From assembly GCA_023333565.1 (NCBI GenBank), contig JAJKFH010003236.1, positions 203,378 through 267,377 on the forward strand: a DNA stretch of 64,000 bases, given 5' to 3'. This DNA comes from Puffinus mauretanicus. Taxonomy: Eukaryota > Chordata > Aves > Procellariiformes > Procellariidae. This document shows, in pieces, positions 59,211 through 64,000 of this stretch (within the stretch, counting starts at the first letter, position 1; the number at the start of each line of letters is the position of its first letter). The position numbers were made by a program, and so were the translations under genes. The notes under the pieces were generated by a model. The model did not search any database, was not told the DNA's origin, and was given only the letters and a program-made list of their open reading frames with translations.

Positions 59211-59904
59211 AGTTTGGCGGGTTTTCTAGGAGTGGGGAGTTAAGGCCAAAATAGAAATATAGATCCATCTTTGTATTAAAGAATATCACATAAAGTGAAC
59301 ATTGATAATACCCATGCCTATACATCCTTAAACACTGTTCTGGGATTACAAGCAAACTCTTTTTTTTAAAAAGTAAATGGCTTCCAGCCTGCAGGGCACA
59401 AATCTATTTCCTAAGATGATTGGAGATGTCTGGTAATGATGCCTCATCCCCTCTGCCACACAAATATCTATTAGATGGAATGAGCAAATCCTTTAAAAAG
59501 GAGATAACGGGTTGTTCTAATAGCACATTGGGACAAAATCAGCCTTTCACTCTTATAAAAGAGTGCATAAAGCTACTCTACTCATATTTTTCTATACCAC
59601 CACCAAAAGTTCAAACCAATAGTTAAAAATAGCAAGATATTATCATCTACTAGTATCTGATGACAGATATGGTGATTAATATATTTTGGTTTATCTGCTA
59701 GTGTTGCTTATAGAATGTGGTTTTCTAGAAATAAACAATGAGGAAAATGTAGAGCAATATGTACCAAGTGAGGAATCAGCCCTGGCACATCCCAAGTGTA
59801 CCTGCCAGAAGAGGCAAGAGGTATAGTTGGTGGTTGGTACACCTAACACAGTGAGGGCACAGCTTGGGATCTGAATGGATGCTGCCAGATCCCGCAGCAA
59901 GGAG
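59211..59904. other. Non-coding DNA, nothing recognised
   Basis: AT-rich, with open frames of at most 69 codons and no repeat identified. Confidence 0.5.
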
Positions 59905-59990
59905 CTGTCTGGTAAGGAACCAGACAGGGAATGTGCCCAGCCTCAGTTCGGGGTTCAATTCCTTTGTGCAGGCACTGGTGCCTGGAAGCA
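59905..59990 (+). repeat. Probable tRNA-derived SINE remnant (MIR-like)
   Basis: A perfect B-box, GGTTCAATTCC, lies at 59,952-59,962. It is preceded by 'tggtaaggaaccagacaggg', nearly the same block that precedes the B-box on the minus strand at 39.8 kb. An A-box is not clear. The shared arrangement argues for a common SINE rather than two chance B-boxes. Confidence 0.35.
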
Positions 59991-60472
59991 GAAACAAGGA
60001 GTAGCAAACAAGTCCTTTTATGAGCAAGTTATATCAGGTCAACTGATCTTTTCTCTCCCACTCCTTTCTCAGATCCACGCAGACAATAAGACTCAAACCA
60101 CCCCCACTCAGTTGTTGCAGCTCACCTGCATCCCTTTCCCCCTCTCCAGGGCTGTGACAAGAAGCATCAGAGTCTTTCCCAAGGGAAGAAGTTGGTACGC
60201 TCTTATACCACAAACTTACAAGGAAAACTAAGCAGAATGAATTCAAGAGAATATAGTACCAGCTGTGTTGAAAAGGCACAAGTCCACTGGCTCCTGCAAA
60301 CCTCAGTTTACACCCAATAGAGCAAAAAAGCTGTTCCCTCCTGTCTTACAATGCCGTGGAAGAAAAGAAATAGATAAACTTAAGTCAAACTTCTGTTGCC
60401 TCAGCCTGAAAAACTCATGGTTTTTGTCAATCAAAATGATTTCAGCTTATCCCAGGGAAATATAGGACATGA
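59991..60472. other. Non-coding DNA
   Basis: No gene or repeat was recognised. The 118-codon plus frame spanning 59,875-60,231 has no domain. Confidence 0.5.
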
Positions 60473-60501
60473 GATCATAGAATCATAGAATCATAGAATC
60501 A
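60473..60501 (-). repeat. CR1 3'-terminal octamer repeats
   Basis: Three tandem ATCATAGA-type octamers on the plus strand (the reverse of ATTCTATG units) form the CR1 3' end. The CR1 reverse transcriptase is thought to recognise this end. Confidence 0.9.
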
Positions 60502-60564
60502 GTAAGGTTGGAAAAGACCTTTAAGATCATCGAGTCCAACCGTCAATCCAACACACCATGCCCC

Positions 60565-61317
60565 CTACACCATGTCCCTAAGGGCCTCATCTACACGTCT
60601 TTTAAATACCTCCAGGGATGGTGACTCTACCACTTCCCTGGGCAGCCTGTTCCAAGGTCTGACCACTCTTTCAGTAAAGAAATTTCTCCTAATGTCCAAT
60701 CTAAACCTCCCCTGGCGCAACTTGAGGCCATTTCCTCTCGTCCTATCGCTAGTTACTTGGGAGAAGAGACCAACCCCCACCTCGCTACACCCTCCTTTCA
60801 GGTAGTTGTAGAGCGTGATGAGGTCTCCCCTCAGCCTCCTCTTCTCCAGACTAAACAACCCCAGTTCCCTCAGCCGCTCCTCATCGGACTTGTGCTCCAG
60901 GCCCTTCACCAGCTTCGTTGCCCTCCTCTGGACACGCTCCAGCACCTCCATGTCCTTCTTGTAGTGAGGGGCCCAAAACTGAACACAGTATTTGAGGTGT
61001 GGCCTCACTAGTGCCGAGTACAGGGGCACGATCACCTCCCTGCTCCTGCTGGCCACACTAGTTCTGATACAGGCCAGGATGCCATTGGCCTTCTTGGCCA
61101 CCTGAGCACACTGCCGGCTCATGTTCAGCCGACTGTCAACCAGCACCCCCAGGTCCTTTTCCTCCAGGCAGCTTTCCAGCCACCTTTCCCCAAGCCTGTA
61201 GTGTTGCCTGGGGTTGTTGTGGCCGAAGTGCAGGACCCGGCACTTGGCCTTGTTGAACCTCATACAGTTGGCCTCGGCCCATCGATCCAGCCTGTCCAGG
61301 TCCCTCTGCAGGATGTT
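60565..61317 (-). CDS. CR1 ORF2 C-terminal fragment (reverse transcriptase region), 5'-truncated
   Basis: An open frame of 250 codons ends at TAG (60,565-60,567). It begins inside the CR1 sequence at the truncation; the first methionine is at 61,261-61,263, giving 232 residues from there. Recognisable CR1 segments are [52 protein letters not shown] and [17 protein letters not shown]. This is the region downstream of the polymerase catalytic motifs; the YxDD-type active site and the endonuclease domain are absent, so it cannot mobilise itself. In intact CR1 the protein drives target-primed reverse transcription. No internal stop or frameshift was found. It is a transposon remnant, not a host gene. 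Confidence 0.93.
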   Translation of the reverse strand, partial: NILQRDLDRLDRWAEANCMRFNKAKCRVLHFGHNNPRQHYRLGERWLESCLEEKDLGVLVDSRLNMSRQCAQVAKKANGILACIRTSVASRSREVIVPLYSALVRPHLKYCVQFWAPHYKKDMEVLERVQRRATKLVKGLEHKSDEERLRELGLFSLEKRRLRGDLITLYNYLKGGCSEVGVGLFSQVTSDRTRGNGLKLRQGRFRLDIRRNFFTERVVRPWNRLPREVVESPSLEVFKRRVDEALRDMV

Positions 61318-62884
61318 CTCATGGGCAAGTTATCACATGGGAATTAATGAAATTGAAGTCTACATTCATTTTAATTACATTTGGGCACTTAACAGAGGCA
61401 CCTGTGTTAGGGATTTTGAGGTCCAGTGTAGTCCAGCATGGACACAGTCAACAGAGAGACAGAAGCTTCCTCAGGAGAGAAAAATCCCTCTCACACACAA
61501 TTCAATGTACTTCCCACTGTAGCTCTGTCCTCTTTTTCTCTTGTACATCCTGCAGAACTGGGACTCTTTCTTCAGTTCCTGGCAGGAAGGAAATCTCATT
61601 ATGGCTGGGCTGGAATAACAGCAGGTGCCATAAGAAAAGTGAGACTGGAAGTTGCTGCAATCTTAATGATACTCGAGCACAAAGGAAAACTTTCCTAGCA
61701 GGACCTGGAAGGGAAGATATAAGCTCCCTGGCTTGCCGAGTTATTTATTAGAACCAGATCCTCAGCTCCAATTAACTCTTCTGTATTACAGTTGAAGGAC
61801 TGTATGCATTTGCTTACATTTTATTTTGCGCTTATACTCTAACCCAAGTAGCATTTGATGGTACAATGCTCTCCTGGGTGCTTGCGTTTCGAGAGTTCCA
61901 TTAGAAGGGCCACCTGACTGATCAAGTGGGCTATTGGAAAGCATGAATCACTGGGTGCTCTGAAACCAGCTTCACCATACTTGTATAGAAAAAAGCCTTT
62001 ATTCATTCAAACAGGGCAGACTGACTTCAGCATTTCTTCTGTGCAAATGATTCATTGCAGGACTAATGAAACTTCAAGGTTTTGGCAATCCATCCTCCTA
62101 CAATCTGCCATATCAAACTTACAATGATGATCTGAACTCCAAATTCATGTTCTAATTACTATTTAGAAGTGGTGCAGGGACTGCAAAGACAGCCATGCAT
62201 GGGAGGTGAAATCTTCACAGTGGCAGGATCATGGTTTCTGCCTTCTAGACTTCCTTTCCTTTCTGCTTATTGACACACTGACTTCACAGGCTCTTATGAG
62301 TTGTGGGACTGAGAATTGTTAAGATTTTTGTGTAAATAAAGTCTTGAACAATGATTTGTCACTCTCCCTTCCATTGTAAGCGATTTCAATGAGAAAAAAA
62401 TCTCACACCTCCTAATGATATATGTGGCCAGTACCACTGCACCAATTCAGGTGGCTGTCTAACCAAGAAAAGAACAGTTCTACCCAAAAGTAACTTGATG
62501 AAAGATATATATGCATGAAAAATTATGCATTCAATGGGTAATAACCATTTTGTGTGCTTCCACCGTACTTGTCATCTGAGGATTGCAGAACACATCTCAA
62601 ATGTTAATTGAACTTCGTAATACCCTTCTGAGATACATAAAAGATGTAATGGATGCTTCAGCTCCTCATTAAAATGTACTAGCTTCCAAGAGAGAACCAA
62701 GAAATTATCTGACAGTATATAAACACTTCAAGAGGAAGTGAGAAATGACAGCATATTACTTTGAAATAAAACAAAGGGAATTCAGTAGCAGTTTATTCTG
62801 GAAGACTAAGGCTTCCTTTTGCATCGGATCTACTGAATCATTAATGAACACTTAAGTCAGGAATTCATTTTTCTTTCCTATTAG
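61318..62884. other. Non-coding DNA, nothing recognised
   Basis: AT-rich, with frames of at most 134 codons (61,347-61,751, plus) and no domain. It ends in a pyrimidine-rich stretch (62,867-62,880) that leads into the candidate acceptor site of the next feature. Confidence 0.45.
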
Positions 62885-63114
62885 GACAGCGGATCCTTTA
62901 GTAATACAAGTGCCCCCAAGCTCCTTCTGAAGTACTGGTGCAGCAACAATTCTGCCGAAAAGTGCCATCAATTACTTCTCTGCTCCACCTCCTGCAGCAT
63001 TTGCTATCACTACGTGGTAGCTATTCCATCAAATATGGCTATTGTACGACCTCCCACACTTGTGGGCCCTGACGTGGCTGCAGTGCGAGATGGTGTGGCC
63101 CCAGGCACCACCAG
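62885..63114 (+). CDS. Candidate internal exon, product unknown
   Basis: A pyrimidine-rich tract ending in TTTTTCTTTCCTATTAG (to 62,884) looks like a good 3' splice site, and CACCAG|GTAGGT at 63,114/63,115 looks like a good 5' splice site. The 230 bases between them are open throughout in the frame starting GAC AGC GGA (76 codons plus two bases, so a phase change). The deduced peptide includes KYWCSNNSAEKCHQLLLCST and MAIVRPPTLVGPDVAAV, with several Cys residues. I recognise no family. The opposite strand also has open frames (63,010-63,224) and its own donor-like GGTAAGC near 63,131, so strand is uncertain. It could be chance or a lncRNA exon. Confidence 0.3.
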
Positions 63115-64000
63115 GTAGGTGAAGGGCTTACCGTTCCAGTTTCCTTTCTCCTTGGCAGCCCCACTCCATGGGACCAAGACTCTAGTGACCTCGTTTGCCA
63201 TGACCCTTTGCCCTGGTGCTCCATACAGTTAGTTATAGCAAAAGGAAGACCTTTTCCCCCCAGAACTTGCAGTCTAAGTAAATCAATATACTAGACAGAA
63301 TCTGTTCCCCCAGGTAATGATAACTGACAACAAGTCTTTCCTCAAGTTCCTGTTGCCCTGTGCAGCTCCACTGATTTCAGTGGAATTATACCTTACTTAC
63401 TCTGGTATTATCAAAGCCAAATTAATCTCATAGCTTTCTTTCCGATTAAGTGATTTATGGTACACAAAGATAGTGGCACCCACAAAACTAACAGTTTTGC
63501 TATTTGAATGTGGTGCTTAAGGGTAGCATACCCAAAACAGCAAGAATAAGGCTAACACAGATACTGCTATTCTATCACTTCAAGCACTTCAAATACATAA
63601 AAACATTTAAAAACAAACAAAAAAAAATTGCAACCACGACATCCATGTTTTTAGTCATCTATCATGCAACTTTCCATTGCATTCCCTGTATGTGCTTCCA
63701 TTTACCAAAGGCGAAAATGCACATGATTCTTCACTCTATTAATTCTTCCAGGCAAAGACAACATCAAAGTCACACTTCAGAGGTTGCAAGAGATCTCAAC
63801 TTAATAGACTACAGATATTTCATAGGAGAGAGAAATCAAAGAGAGAAAAGATCTTCTAACACAGTTGAAATTATGGAACTTTCCATAAACAATCATTTCT
63901 ACAATCCAAAGGCGGGCAAAAAAGACTATTTTTTTCTTTCACTTCAGATGTCAGTGTACCCCAACAGGACACCTTCCTATTGTCAATGGCTGTTAGCTTC
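63115..64000. other. Non-coding DNA, nothing recognised
   Basis: AT-rich to the window end, with an A run near 63,621-63,628. No gene, repeat family or RNA was recognised. Confidence 0.5.

Larger units (their letters stand above)
60473..61317 (-). mobile_element. 5'-truncated CR1 LINE, minus orientation, young copy
   Basis: About 0.84 kb of the 3' end of a CR1 retrotransposon (full elements are ~4.5 kb). In element order it has an intact ORF2 C-terminal frame, a short 3' untranslated segment ('ttggactcgatgatcttaaa' region) and three octamer repeats of the ATTCTATG type at the terminus (60,473-60,501). The 5' truncation lies near 61,317, where CR1-like sequence stops. No target duplication is seen, which is normal for CR1. 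The intact frame and well-kept terminus mark a comparatively recent insertion. Confidence 0.95.

Noticed and set aside
60572..61011. Plus-strand open frames opposite the CR1 ORF
   Set aside because: Antisense shadows of the CR1 reverse-transcriptase frame.

Overview
The window looks like vertebrate nuclear DNA from a bird. Three things point there: CR1 LINEs ending in the ATTCTATG-type octamer repeat, solo LTRs of an avian ERVL-like family (TGTCCTGG start, TTAAACCACGACA end, 5-bp target duplications), and long AT-rich, CpG-poor sequence between them. The LTR family suggests a neoavian rather than a fowl or duck genome; that is inference from general knowledge of bird repeats. There is no bacterial-style gene organisation, operon or CRISPR array.

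I find no complete protein-coding gene. The only recognisable protein sequence is the C-terminal part of a CR1 reverse transcriptase (60.6-61.3 kb, minus strand). Most other open frames are short chance ORFs. Three deserve a second look: a stop-free interval bounded by good splice-like sites at 62,885-63,114 (+), a nearly open minus-strand frame at 7,652-8,152, and a stop-poor plus-strand frame at 20,335-21,693. I recognise none of the three.

Layout. 0-23.5 kb: AT-rich non-coding DNA with an old CR1 remnant at 6.1 kb and low-complexity tracts. 23.5-25.5 kb: a minus-strand solo LTR followed by a decayed CR1. 25.5-31.5 kb: non-coding DNA with a very old LINE remnant near 28.5 kb. 31.5-32.1 kb: a plus-strand solo LTR. 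32-46 kb: non-coding DNA with an RFX X-box-like site (33.5 kb), a candidate conserved regulatory block (36.3-36.6 kb) and a tRNA-derived SINE remnant (39.8 kb). 46.4-47.2 kb: a second X-box-like site, then a CpG island carrying a 50-bp GC-rich minisatellite. This is the one place that looks like a promoter. 47-57 kb: non-coding DNA with an old CR1 remnant (53 kb) and an AT-rich homeodomain-site cluster (55.5 kb). 57.3-61.3 kb: a transposon cluster of two opposed solo LTRs, a possible SINE and a CR1 with an intact frame. 61.3-64 kb: non-coding DNA with the candidate exon.

The most unusual structure is the LTR at 58,535-59,210. Its core promoter and R region appear to be replaced by about seven ~49-bp tandem units, and unlike its three relatives it has no matching target duplication. 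No previously undescribed multi-gene system is visible.
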